A program made the translations under genes and the position numbers. The notes below the pieces were generated by a model. The model did not search any database and was not told the origin of the DNA. It saw only the letters and a program-made list of their open reading frames with translations. From the NCBI GenBank assembly GCA_946803715.1, contig CAMPET010000009.1, forward strand, positions 261,990 to 313,559: a stretch of DNA of 51,570 bases, written 5' to 3'. Source of the stretch: Beroe ovata. Taxonomy: Eukaryota; Ctenophora; Nuda; Beroida; Beroidae. Shown here in pieces: positions 10,881 to 22,700 of the stretch. Each line of letters begins with the position of its first letter. Within the stretch, counting starts at the first letter, position 1.

Positions 10881-11080
10881 CTGACCTCTCCCTTCGTCTG
10901 CCTGATTTCCGATTTCAGAGCAAACATTTCGTCCTCATATTGGAGGAGCTGGCTCTGCTGCTTCTTGGATTTGGCCTCCAAATCCAAATTCGACTTCCTT
11001 AAATCTGCATGGGCAGCTTCCAGTTCCTCCATCCTTCTCATCATGCTCTTCATCATTCTCTGCAGAACGAGAAGAATCAC
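10881..11080 (-). pseudogene. Second, truncated copy of the coiled-coil region
   Basis: Encodes the same N-terminal coil as the gene at 9659-10624 (MRRMEELEAAHADLRKSN) with a few replacements, and is cut by the N at 10880. I read it as an allelic contig end rather than a separate gene. Confidence 0.65.
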
Positions 11081-11186
11081 TTAAGCTCAAATTAATGCAT
11101 GTATATCAATGACCCTTGCTGTTCCCTGGTGAACCCCTAATGGACATCATTTGTCACTTAATGACAATGATTTGGGAGTGGAGCTC

Positions 11187-11282
11187 CAACTCTGCTTCTT
11201 CATCTCCTTGGGTCCGATCGGAGAAAATCATCTTGGGCCCGCGAAACGGGACCCATTCCTCCTTCGGACCACCTTCAGTCAT
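11187..11282 (-). CDS. NDUFB7 exon-1 duplicate, right-hand copy
   Basis: MTEGGPKEEWVPFRGPKMIF and onward to GDEEAELELHSQI, with an intact frame and no NDUFB7 CX9C exons attached. It differs from the copy at 10728-10817 by a 6-bp in-frame indel before the candidate donor GTGACA, so it is probably the same locus on the other haplotype. Confidence 0.55.
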
Positions 11283-11515
11283 GCTTGATGCTAGTGGTGA
11301 CAGTGGTGTTAACAGCGTGTGGTAACAGCGTGTGGTAACAGTGTGACATTGGTATTGATAAGGAGCGATGTGATAAGGAATGGTTACCAATTTGAGAAGT
11401 CAATGATTACGATTCTATCAAGTTTAAGAAACATTGGATTACAATTAACGTCATTCATATCAATTCATTCTGTTTCAACTTTCAATTTTTCAATTTAATG
11501 ACCAAACTCAGAAAA

Positions 11516-11586
11516 GTATGGGATTGACCGGGGCTTGAACCCAGAACCTCAACTTTCAGCCTCTCTTAATTACCATCCTCTCAAGA
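11516..11586 (-). repeat. tRNA-derived fragment (SINE-like)
   Basis: The minus strand carries a convincing T arm, CTGGG-TTCAAGC-CCCGG, holding a pol III B-box (GGTTCAAGCCC). Upstream is only a weak A-box-like string (TGGTAATTAAGAGAGG). The acceptor stem cannot be closed, so this is more likely a SINE or tRNA relic than a working tRNA. Confidence 0.45.
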
Positions 11587-11616
11587 ACTCAATAGAAATT
11601 CACGTGACTGGAGATT

Positions 11617-11787
11617 TCATTGGATTCTCCGTTTCGAATAATCTTTATCCACAGTTAAACTGTTGATGTAATCCTCCTTTGCATATCTCTGTTCCAAGTA
11701 GTATCGAGCAACAATAACGGTTGCTATAAGAGTAGCTCCAAACCTCCACGTTTTGTTGTCAATCGGAATCGGGGAATATCGAACCAT
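11617..11787 (-). CDS. Small single-pass membrane protein, 56 aa
   Basis: Begins MVRYSPIPIDNKTWRFG, then a hydrophobic segment (ATLIATVIVARYY, about residues 18-30), then a charged tail ending KRRIQ. A short N-terminus, one membrane span and a basic/acidic tail are typical of small respiratory-chain or inner-membrane accessory proteins, but I do not recognise the family. Too short for homology by eye; codon use looks normal. It lies between the NDUFB7 cluster and the WIPI gene, on the same strand. Confidence 0.55.
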   Translation of the reverse strand: MVRYSPIPIDNKTWRFGATLIATVIVARYYLEQRYAKEDYINSLTVDKDYSKRRIQ

Positions 11788-12133
11788 AATGTCTACAAGG
11801 AATGGGACGTTTTTAGGAAAATTATCACTCGCAAAAGACCGATATTACAATCGTGTGAGGATACGTTAGTACGAAAGTTGAAAATTTTCAAAGACGTTTG
11901 TCGTTTACTCTCTATTTAAGTGCAATTATAAACAGAAAATATTTCAGGGATTATACAAATTCGTCACGTTATACAAAGATCATACAATTGATTTATTAAT
12001 AACAAGGAGATTTATCTCCAGAAAATGACGTTCTGTGTGTCAGAACGATGACTTTTATCATATACCAACCACAAGACACCTAAAATACAAATCGTCAACA
12101 AACACAATTCATAAAACAAACATTTAGCTGCTG

Positions 12134-13387
12134 TCAATCATCCGTCATGAGTAAGAACTTAAACTGCTCCTCTTTGAACGTTTCCCCCTTCTCATTCCAC
12201 CTTATCTTGTAGTAAAACCCAGAGCTGCTCACCAGCACCACTGTCATCTCCTCAGCTCCGAAACAGCAGAGAGCCGGCAACGAACTCGACATCGTATACT
12301 TTGTCACTGAACGGGATGTGCTTTTCCCGTCAAGGGAAAATATATGCAGAGTTTTACTGTCTGACGTTACGCACAACAAGCTGGACAGCCGGTTAAACGC
12401 GATGCTGTGAATGTTTGCTCTGTTGGTTCCTCGTCGTAACTCGTACAGGAGCAGGCATGTCTGAGTATCGAATATCCGGATTAGCGTGCCCTTGTCGGAC
12501 GCCGTGGCGAGCATTGTGCCCTGCATGTTGAGATCGAGAATAGCGAGAGAGTTCGTGTGAGCAGGGATCATCCTCATTTGAGATTGGGAGTCCTCGGATA
12601 TGTTTACCAGGCACACTTGTCCCTGATCAACGCTGGGAAACGCAAGCAGACACGAAGTGGTGTGGAGCTGCGCTAACCTGAGGTGAGGGACGGGCGGTGA
12701 GGGATGGGGGTGAGAGTTGAGAAACACAGAATAATTATTATGTGATCAGAAATTGGGTGAGCGGACTATGATAAGACTATACAGCTAAATATTGTTAATT
12801 AACCCCTTGGGATTAGAGCAGGTTGAGTAACAGAGGAGTAACTGGGGGTTTCTGTCCAGAGTATAGACCTTGACTTCTGTAAGGGTGACGACAACTATCC
12901 GATCACGTTTCAATCTGACAGAAAGCACATCACTGTTCACTGACACCTCGCAAACTGGGATGGTTTGGATGAGGAAATGAGTAAATATACTGAAATTACT
13001 TTCACAATAATTGCTCACAGATTCAGTGTCAGCACTTCAAACCCGGCTGTTGAATTTGATCCTCCCACACGACCACTTTGTTTGTTTCCCAAGTCGGGCT
13101 TCCTCCACCCCCAACGAGTGCCAAATAACAGCATCTGCGATATTCCATTGATAAGTAATTGTCCACAATCTAATGCGAATAATTTCAGGTTCTTGAGCTG
13201 ATAGATAGAGGTACCTGAAAAGCATTTCTACATGACCAATGCCATTGCTGAATGTTTGATGTTGCAACTGCTTGATAGGGTCACAGTTGAAAATTCTTAT
13301 TCCTGTTTCATCTCCACACGCAAAACAACTGTGATCCTGATTTAATCCCAAATAGAGCAAACCATCCTTATTACCCTGTATTTTCAT
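12134..13387 (-). CDS. WDR45B: WIPI3/WIPI4-type PROPPIN, autophagy beta-propeller
   Basis: Binds PI3P and PI(3,5)P2 on the phagophore and links lipid transfer to early autophagosome growth. Exons: 13215-13387 (ATG at 13387), 13043-13134, 12804-12954 and 12134-12677, all GT..AG and in phase, ~319 aa. Family landmarks: GLLYLGLNQDHSCFACG, GHVEMLFRCCYLALVGGG, TNKVVVWED, RLKRDRIVVV, CSNPKG, ATASDKGTLIRIFDT and the lipid-binding LRRG (ELRRGTNRANIH), the form used by WIPI3/4 rather than FRRG. The end FLLMTDD resembles WDR45B (FLEMTDD). Shorter than vertebrate relatives (~344-360), mainly through a short blade 6 loop. Assignment to WIPI3 over WIPI4 rests on the C-terminus. Confidence 0.92.
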
Positions 13388-13711
13388 ATCTGATCATAAC
13401 CTAAAAGAAAAAACAATCCATTTGACATTTTCACTTGTTCCAAGATTTCATATCCATTGCAACTGAATTAAATGACAAGACTTTGATCAAGATCAGTTCA
13501 AATTCATGTATGTTTTGGCGATCATTTACAAAACAACACTACAACAATTCACAGTTTCATATATGGTACAAGCAAAAGTTTATTGCATCCATACACTTTT
13601 TTGTGATCTCAAACTTTGCTCCAAATAACTTTAGATAGCACAAGGTACCTGGGGAGTCTAGAGGCTCAACAGGTGTCCAATGAATATTTATATCTAAGTC
13701 TATCAATGACT

Positions 13712-14095
13712 TTATTCCGAAGGTTTCCTGTATCGGATGATATCATTAACCTTATCAGGATTCCATATGGGTGCCCCTTCAACATCTTCAACTCCTCTGA
13801 TTGGACGAATTGTGTCATGTGTAGTTCCTGTATCAAACTGTGCAAGCTGCTTTACTTGTCTCATTGGGAGCCCTTGCTTTATATGCTCGTCCCAAACAGC
13901 AGGAGGGCTTGTCAGGGGATACAACTGAACATCTCCCATGTCCCATTTAGCTTTCTCCCGCACCACCTCCATGTGCGACTCAAAAAAGTATAAACCAGAT
14001 GCAAATCCTGTTATCCCTATTGTCAAAACCTTCCACATCTTAGGATAAGGATTTCTTGAGTATTTCATTCCATATTTAGGAATATGTTGAATCAT
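13712..14095 (-). CDS. Single-pass protein of unknown family, 127 aa
   Basis: One exon starting MIQHIPKYGMKYSRNP. A single membrane segment (VLTIGITGFASGLYFF, about residues 23-38) follows a basic, Tyr-rich N-terminus. The rest is a soluble tail with EVVREKAKWDMGD and WNPDKVNDIIRYRKPSE at the end. Layout and size suggest a mitochondrial inner-membrane or small ER protein; I do not recognise a family. It follows the WIPI gene's 5' end by ~320 bp on the same strand, and its own 5' side faces the divergent exonuclease gene. Confidence 0.7.
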   Translation of the reverse strand: MIQHIPKYGMKYSRNPYPKMWKVLTIGITGFASGLYFFESHMEVVREKAKWDMGDVQLYPLTSPPAVWDEHIKQGLPMRQVKQLAQFDTGTTHDTIRPIRGVEDVEGAPIWNPDKVNDIIRYRKPSE

Positions 14096-14280
14096 CTTCC
14101 TGATGAAAGAACAAGTTCACATGTATGGCCTTACGTGGAAGATAACAGATTTGATAACATGAATTTCTCTTCCATTATGGTAACTATCAACTGTATATGC
14201 CACCATGTAGCAGGTTATGACAGATCTGCATAAAAGTCTATCAGGTATGTATGAAAATAATATTTGAGATAATTTGATAA

Positions 14281-14390
14281 TGTCATGATGAGTACAAGTG
14301 AATGAAACTCAAGATGTATGACACATTGATCATAAATCAAGCCTTTCACACCCCACTAATCAACTGGCAGTTTTAGAACTAAAACATTTC
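14281..14390. repeat. Dispersed repeat, copy 1 (second copy at 39.8 kb)
   Basis: Shares long blocks with 39777-39893 ('tgtcatgatga.tacaagtga.tgaaactcaaga', 'gacacattgatcat.aatc'). In both places a CpG-rich palindromic cluster follows 300-450 bp later, so this may be part of a larger element. Confidence 0.75.
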
Positions 14391-14744
14391 TGAGCTAAAA
14401 CTCCATGGTATGTTTCACATCAAGTTATTAGCAAAATTGAAGGTGGTAATTACCTTTCCAACAAGGATAGATTTGATGAATACCTGAGGGCTCATCCTCA
14501 GGTAGCAAGAAGAAAATAATAAACATTTATTGATTATTTTATTTCCATAATGACACTGGACACCCAAACAGAAAGGTGACGTTTTCCAGTGGTAGAGATT
14601 GCATTGCATAAATTTTTTTGAAATTTATGATGGTTTCATAACATAATTTTTGTAAAATTTCTCCGGATTTTTGTGAAAATTCACATGCGCGTTATACGTA
14701 TACCTTATCAGATTATATCTGACTTCGGCGCGGTATCAGGTATA

Positions 14745-14995
14745 GTATTTCGGATCGCGCGCGCGCGTTTATCGAAGGCCAAAACTGTTTCGGCTTCAAT
14801 GAAGGCGCGCGCGTTCCGAGGATGGAGAAACATAATTCAGATTAGATCTAACTTTTCAAAAGTTCCCGACCTGTTGCTAGCCTCGCGCGTGACTTCATCG
14901 AAGGCCTGTTTTGGCTTTCGATGAAGGCGCGCGCCACGCCGCGCGCGAGAAACTGGTCACATAACATGTGACAAAATCTGACAACATTGTCTTGC
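14745..14995. repeat. CpG-rich palindromic repeat
   Basis: Three arms of 'GCGCGCG..TT.ATCGAAGGCC' type and their complements at 14756-14812 and 14882-14936, then 'gcgcgagaaactggtcacataacatgtgac', the boundary also seen near 7129 and, reversed, near 40311. 15000-15278 has no gene; it is the 5' flank of the exonuclease. Confidence 0.75.
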
Positions 14996-15278
14996 AATGA
15001 GCAAAATTCAAATGAGATGTCACAAAAATATTGACTAAGAGCCACAATGCACAAAATCTGAACCTAAAGCAAAAGTCTAAAAATTGAAAGAGGCAAATTG
15101 TGAAGAATTATAAAAATAAATGGTTGGAAATTTATAGATCAGAGTTTGGGTTACTATATTAATTGTGTGTGTGATTGATGTTTGATTTGATGTGTGATAC
15201 AACATCAAATCATCATTATGAAATATCTTTATGAATGATAACATTCAAGACTAGGTTCTGTTGAGGATAAATAAAACT

Positions 15279-16314
15279 ATGTCAGTTCAAGTTGATAGAT
15301 CATTGCTGTCTGAGGTGATAATAGCTTATGACTTAGAGACCTCTAACTTGAGTCATGATAAGAATGAAATTCTTCAGGTGAGAATTTAAAAAGAGTGGTT
15401 TTCACAGTTGCTGTATGATCCTAGTCAGTGATCCTGGTTTAGGGATAGACATTGAACAACTTATGTTTCAGATTGGTGCCATAAAATTTGATACTGCTTC
15501 AAGATCTCCTAAGGATAGCTTCAACTATTATATTCTTCCTCAAAGGCCAATAGATGCTGGTGCCTCTAAAGTGAATGGATTATACATGATAAATGGGAAA
15601 CTATATAAGAAGAATCACTTAGATGATTCAATGGAGGAGTTAAGAGCACTTTCTGCTAAAATTGTGTTGGAGCAATTTGTTCAATGGGCATTTGATAACA
15701 ATGCCTCTAATAAGAGTCACCAATTACTTTTGATAGGGTTCAACAATTCAAGATTTGATGACCAAGTCTTTCTAAATAATTGCCAGCAACATCTTGATGG
15801 ATCAATCTTAGGTCAAATATACAAACAGATGTTTTCAACAGACATAAGGTTCCTTAGCTGCATTTCTAAAAATAAAAAATTAGGAGATGTTCTGAATGAA
15901 TGTGGAGGTGATTCCAGCAATCTGCATGATGCATTAAAAGATAGTGAAGCTGTTATCACTATTTTAAATGCTAATTCACTAAAACTTGATACTCTTCTTG
16001 AAAACTCGAGATCCTTTGGGTCTGTTCTTGCCAGGGCTGCAAACCCTTTATTAAAAGCCAACCTGATCACTGATACAGTTTCCAAGCTCATGCCTGAACC
16101 CGTGACATGCCAAGCATGGTTAAGTATGTCTGAGTCTGAATTAACTAAGTATCTCAATGGCATCGGAGCTAAAAAATCTTCAATTTCTGCGTGTATTGCT
16201 AGAAGAAGGCTTGAGGGGTATTCCCTAATGCGCACAGTGATATTTGACATTGGGGTCAATGAAATAGCTGCAATTTCAAATAAATTCGCACCAGTAACAC
16301 TGCAAAGGTTATGA
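15279..16314 (+). CDS. DEDDh 3'-5' exonuclease of the TREX/PML-exonuclease type
   Basis: Predicted metal-dependent exonuclease on DNA or RNA ends. Exons 15279-15377 and 15472-16314, phase 0, 313 aa. Exo I is IAYDLETSNL (Asp and Glu), Exo II GFNNSRFDDQVF (NxxxFD), and Exo III LHDALKDSEA with His and Asp spaced five apart, marking the DEDDh class. The exon junction ILQ/IGAIKF continues the first beta hairpin as in DnaQ folds; YYILPQRPIDAGASKVNG is the usual strand after it. The C-terminal ~90 residues (LMPEPVTCQAWLSMSESEL) are a helical tail of unknown role, not the TREX1 membrane tail. Such stand-alone exonucleases are numerous in sponges and cnidarians and resemble the C-terminal domain of vertebrate PML; orthology is unsettled. 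Confidence 0.83.
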
Positions 16315-16317
16315 TTC

Positions 16318-16320
<3 letters not shown>

Positions 16321-16368
<48 letters not shown>
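16321..16368. repeat. (GT)n microsatellite in the 3' flank of the exonuclease gene
   Basis: About 24 uninterrupted GT units beginning a few bases after the stop codon. From 16370 to 17080 there is no supported gene, only a G10 run at 16912; the end of this stretch is the DDX41 upstream region. Confidence 0.97.
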
Positions 16369-17068
16369 CGTTTGTGTTACACCCTAATGGTCAATGGCAA
16401 ATTCCCATTAATTTTTGAGTTGAAAGTGTATAAGTGATAACTTAATAAGCAGAAAGTTTGACCCTTTATTTTCTTTCTCAGCATCCTGAGCTGTGTGGGA
16501 GCATTGAAAAGAAAGAGTGAAGATCTGAGAGAGCTACTCCATCAAGAAATTTAATAAGGGATGATTCACTTATTACGTTATCAGCTGAGGGGGAAGGGGT
16601 TTCCAAATAATGATGCTTGATTATGGAGGGGAAGTGGGGTTTTGACCTTTTGACCTTGATTAGGTAATCAGGACAGCTTTATCAAAATTAGATCAAAGCA
16701 GAAGGCAGCCTGGGCTGTAGGGCAGACTGGTAGAGTGTAGGCCAATATACGAACAGCTTACAGTCTTGTCTGTCAGGTACCAAGTCAAAATGTTCAAGAT
16801 TGCCCCTCACGCTAAGAATCTTACATTATTAGCTGAGCTTGTAATCCACCAGAGAAGTTTCTATACCATATCCCTTTGTGCCTTTTAAGCTTCGGATCTT
16901 TCCCTCAGAAGGGGGGGGGGTTGTCGTGTGAGAGGGGGATTTTAGCCATGATTACGGATGATTGCGGGAGGGGGTTAAAATGCAAAAATCTAGATAATGT
17001 AATATGTGAACGATCCCTTAGTTTCAACATTGATTTGACTGATGCATTTAATATTCATATCAGCTTAA

Positions 17069-18799
<1,731 letters not shown>

Positions 18800-19127
18800 A
18801 GTTTGTACTGGTTTTTTACCGTTTCATTACGAGTTTTGTATTGTACATTTTGGACAAGACCAGTTGGAATATGATTGATTTAAGAGATAACTTCCTTCAT
18901 TTATTTGATAATTGAATTGTTTTTATTTTCTCATGTCTGTAAATCATTTACCACATCAGCTATACGAATTACGATACACGTTTGTATCGCTGCATCGTAC
19001 TGCTGATCTAACACTGCCCCCCCCACTTACATTACAACTTACCCCCTATCGCACTCACTGAACCCCCTACCTCTCTTGCCCCCACGCCCCAGCCCCTCTC
19101 ACTTAACTCCCAACCCCCACTCACTAC

Positions 19128-19704
19128 GGGGGGTATGTAGCCCAAAAAAAACCAAGGCCGACCCTACTTTTCCCATTCTTGGGCTAGGTTTTTTTTGGTT
19201 TTTTTTGGTTTTTTTAGGTTTTTTTTGGGTTACATTTTTAAAAAATCAGGCATCATTCAAGAAGTTTGTTGCATTGTTCTACATCATTAAATCACTTTCC
19301 ATGGGATATTATGTAACTCATGAGGATGTCTCAGCCGTTGAAATGTTGAAATGTAGCGGTAACAGTAGCTTGCTTTCCGATCGTCACATAATACTGTTAC
19401 ATCACACCTATTCGGTGCGTATTGCCCAAATTTCACTCGGCTTCGCCTCGAGAAATATGGCCAAATACGCACATCATAGGTGTGATGAAACAGTATATTA
19501 TAAGCTTCTTATGAAGCTGTATGATTTAGGGTATGTGTTAATTTTCTGTTTTTGATGATAGGACATCTCTCAGTTTGCCAATTTCAAAATGAGGATAGGA
19601 CATCTTTCAATTTGAAAGTTCCAAAATGAGGAATTTCAGGAACTCACTATGGTTTCNGGTTTTTTTTGGTTTTTTTTGGTTTTTTTTGGGCTACAAACCC
19701 CCCC
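19128..19704. mobile_element. Terminal-inverted-repeat element upstream of cyclin L
   Basis: The left end 'ggggggtatgtagcccaaaaaaaacc' is the inverse of the right end 'ggttttttttgggctacaaaccccccc'. CACTAC abuts the left end and CCACTAC the right, a possible target duplication. Blocks of 'ggtttttttt' lie inside both ends. The middle holds a ~100-bp hairpin (19393-19493). An N at 19657 makes the right half uncertain. Confidence 0.6.
19393..19493. repeat. Long imperfect hairpin
   Basis: The left arm starts 'actgttacatcacacctat' and the right arm ends 'ataggtgtgatgaaacagt', each ~48 bp, closing on 'cactcggcttcgcctcgag'. Confidence 0.85.
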
Positions 19705-19735
19705 ACTACCCCCCACACACACGCAGTGTTGTACC

Positions 19736-22700
19736 ATGGTAATGGCAACGTTTGTAGGCGGGCAGCACCGAACGGACTATGGTCACATCATCCTCACGAC
19801 AGACAATGTACTTCATTCTGGGGAGCGGGTTTCCAATACTCCGTCAAGAACTGATGGTATTTCATTCGAGGTAAATGTGTACCCCTTGTCTTTTTAACCA
19901 AGTCTTTTGTTCATTCCTTTTTTGCGATTTCCGATTTTAGCCCTTCCTCCTTCCTTCTTTTTTGTGAAAATGTGCGTTGTGCGCCGGCTTGGATGTATCT
20001 GAATTGTTGGTTTCAGTTCCTCGCATAACACAGGAATGCCTTGAAATGTGAATAACGATCGTCAACCCCTCATGATAACCAAAACCCTAATATCCTATCC
20101 CAGGACGAAAGAGACATCAGGATTCTAGGCTGCGAGTTGATACAAGCTAGCGGTCTTCTTCTACAGTTGCCTCAAGTTGCCATGGCTACCGCTCAGATTC
20201 TCTTCCATCGCTTCTACCTCGTGAAGTCTATGGTCATTCACAACTATGAGGTGAGGGAGAGAGTTACCATTCACACGATTATGTATGTCTAAAAGTGGGA
20301 ATATGCCATGCATATTGGTGACATTTGGCTCAATTTGGTGACATTCATCGCTTGTTGTTGGTCATGTGTTCAATACCTATTACATTTCTCCCCATTAAAT
20401 CCCGTGCACTCCAGCACTTGGCAATGGCTGCGATATTCATAGCTGCGAAGATAGAGGAGCACCCGAGACGGATTAGGGACATTATCAACTGCTTCCATCA
20501 CATCAAACAAGTGAAGGAGAAAAAGTGAGTATCTACTTGTGTGAAAGAGGCATCTTTTGGTCACGCTTCGTTTTATTGCTACAGTAAAATGTTCGTTACA
20601 ATATGAGTATCATCTGATTTCTACTTAATCATGGTGATTATCTAATGAATTAGAAACAATTTGAGGGGTGTAAAGATGGTGTATCTTATATAGTTACCTC
20701 ACGATTAAGTGTGGAGTAGCACTTTCTATTACACCGGATATATCAGCCACGAGGTATATAATAACTTGTATTCCGTTTTAGACAGATATGATTCTGGCTC
20801 TGTGTTTTCATCGACATGAATCTTGTACCAGTGTACACAGTAAGCTCCAACTTTTATCACTTAATCACAGGGCACAGTCCATATTAGACAATTATCATAA
20901 TAACATGTTAACATTCTCAATTGGCCGCAATGGATATTGAAAGGGGAATAAAACATGCTGAAATAGGAATAAGCTGAGCGCCACTTTCACATTGGTTTAG
21001 CGCCGTTTTTCTACCTTCTGTACCAAATAGTTGAGAAGTTTCACCCACGCGGCGAGGTTTATCATTGAGTGAAGTTTGAACAAGGAATATGTTCAGGCCG
21101 ACCTTACCTATGGATTTCACTGGCAGCTTGTACATCAAGCAGAAAAATGATGTCATCAAAGCAGAACGTCGTCTTTTGAAAGTAAGTAGCGACTACACAA
21201 ACACTTCAATATTGCACATTAATGATTTAGAAGCTAGTCACTTCCTAAATCATTGATGACTTGCACGGAAATTGCTCGGTATTCAGACATTATGGCGCCT
21301 TGTGAAATCCCGTGTTCATCCTTTTTGTTCGCGAATTATCACCTATGTTCCGAGCAATTTCCAGGCCGTATTTTACCGTGAATAACGGTCCATATTTTCT
21401 AGAGGTGAGAACGCCTCCAGATTTAAAAGGTACGACCTATCTTTAGTTTTAGTTTGGTTTAGTGTGTGTGGGGGTCTTAACTCAGACAGCTATACCTTCT
21501 CTCTCCCGGTCAACTACAGAAATGGTAAGAACAGATTTGATTACAGTTCATGAATGCGTAAAACCGCACTATTTCATTTCCTGTGCGATTGGATCTGGTT
21601 TTACACATTCATTCCTGACTGAACGATACTGAATCAATTCTACATCCTGTTTGTATTACGTAAGCTTGGCTTACTAATACCATTACAGATGCATGAAGAC
21701 AAGGTGCAGTCACATGGTTGGAAGTGGGACAATTCTGCAGGATCACCCAACAACTAGCAATTTCTTTACAAAATCTCTTACAAAACGCGCGTATGCGAGT
21801 CTTTGTTCGCTGCGCGTTCCCTCGCGCGCGGCTTTGGTCTTAAATCACTTTTCACGATCACGTTTTCTTGACAACTGCAGAAGTCTCTATTGAAATGATA
21901 CATGGCTGTTGGAGTTAACCCACACTAAACCAAACTAGAACTAACAGTAGTGTCCAATCTCGGAGCTGTTTCTATTTCAGGAGTTGGGATTCTGTGTCCA
22001 CGTCAAGTACCCGCACAAGATTATTATTATCATCCTGTCACTGATGTTGGAGCAGAGCCAAAATACCGAGCTCATGCAGTTAAGTTGGAACTTCATGAAC
22101 GATAGCTTGAGGAGTGATGTTTTCATGAAGTATACTCCGGACCAGATTGGATGTGCGTGTATATGGTTATCGGCTAGAATCAAAAAGGTGAGGGTGATAG
22201 GTGACTTCTTTGACATCGTTGGGAGTATTATATATGCAGTTGTAACCAATTTTCGTGTATTTTCAGATCTGTCTGCCGGAGAATCCCCCTTGGTACGAGC
22301 TCCTAGATTGCACAAAGGAGCAATGTACGGACATTTCATCGACCATCCTCAATACGTATTGTCTACCTCGACCCAATGTACACAAGCTAGAGCGAGCTAT
22401 CAATGCTGCGAAGGAGGCATACGAACTCAAGAAGTCGTTCAATGAAAAACAGAAGAAAGACTTGAAGGAAATCAAGAAATTAGAATCAACGAACAATTTT
22501 TCCCCGTCAGTGGAGATCGTTAAAGCAAAAGAGTCCCCTCCAGCTAAACCCTCTTCCCCAAGTAACATATCCGAAAAACTCACCAAATTGGCCGAGAATG
22601 GCTCGTCAGATTATCAGAAAAACGGCGCGAAGCGGCGCCATCATTTGCCACGGCGGCGGTATAGCCCAGTCAGCCCGCCACGACGGAAACACGATCGGTA

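Larger units (their letters stand above)
10414..11365. other. Duplicated block across a single-N join, likely unmerged alleles
   Basis: 10414-10879 and 10881-11363 align end to end (coiled-coil start, spacer, exon-1 copy, minisatellite) with a few percent difference and small indels; the N is at 10880. The order left of the N repeats right of it, as expected if two overlapping contigs were abutted. Confidence 0.75.

Noticed and set aside
11516-11586. Functional tRNA gene
   Set aside because: Good T arm but no closing acceptor stem or clear anticodon arm; kept only as a tRNA-derived fragment.
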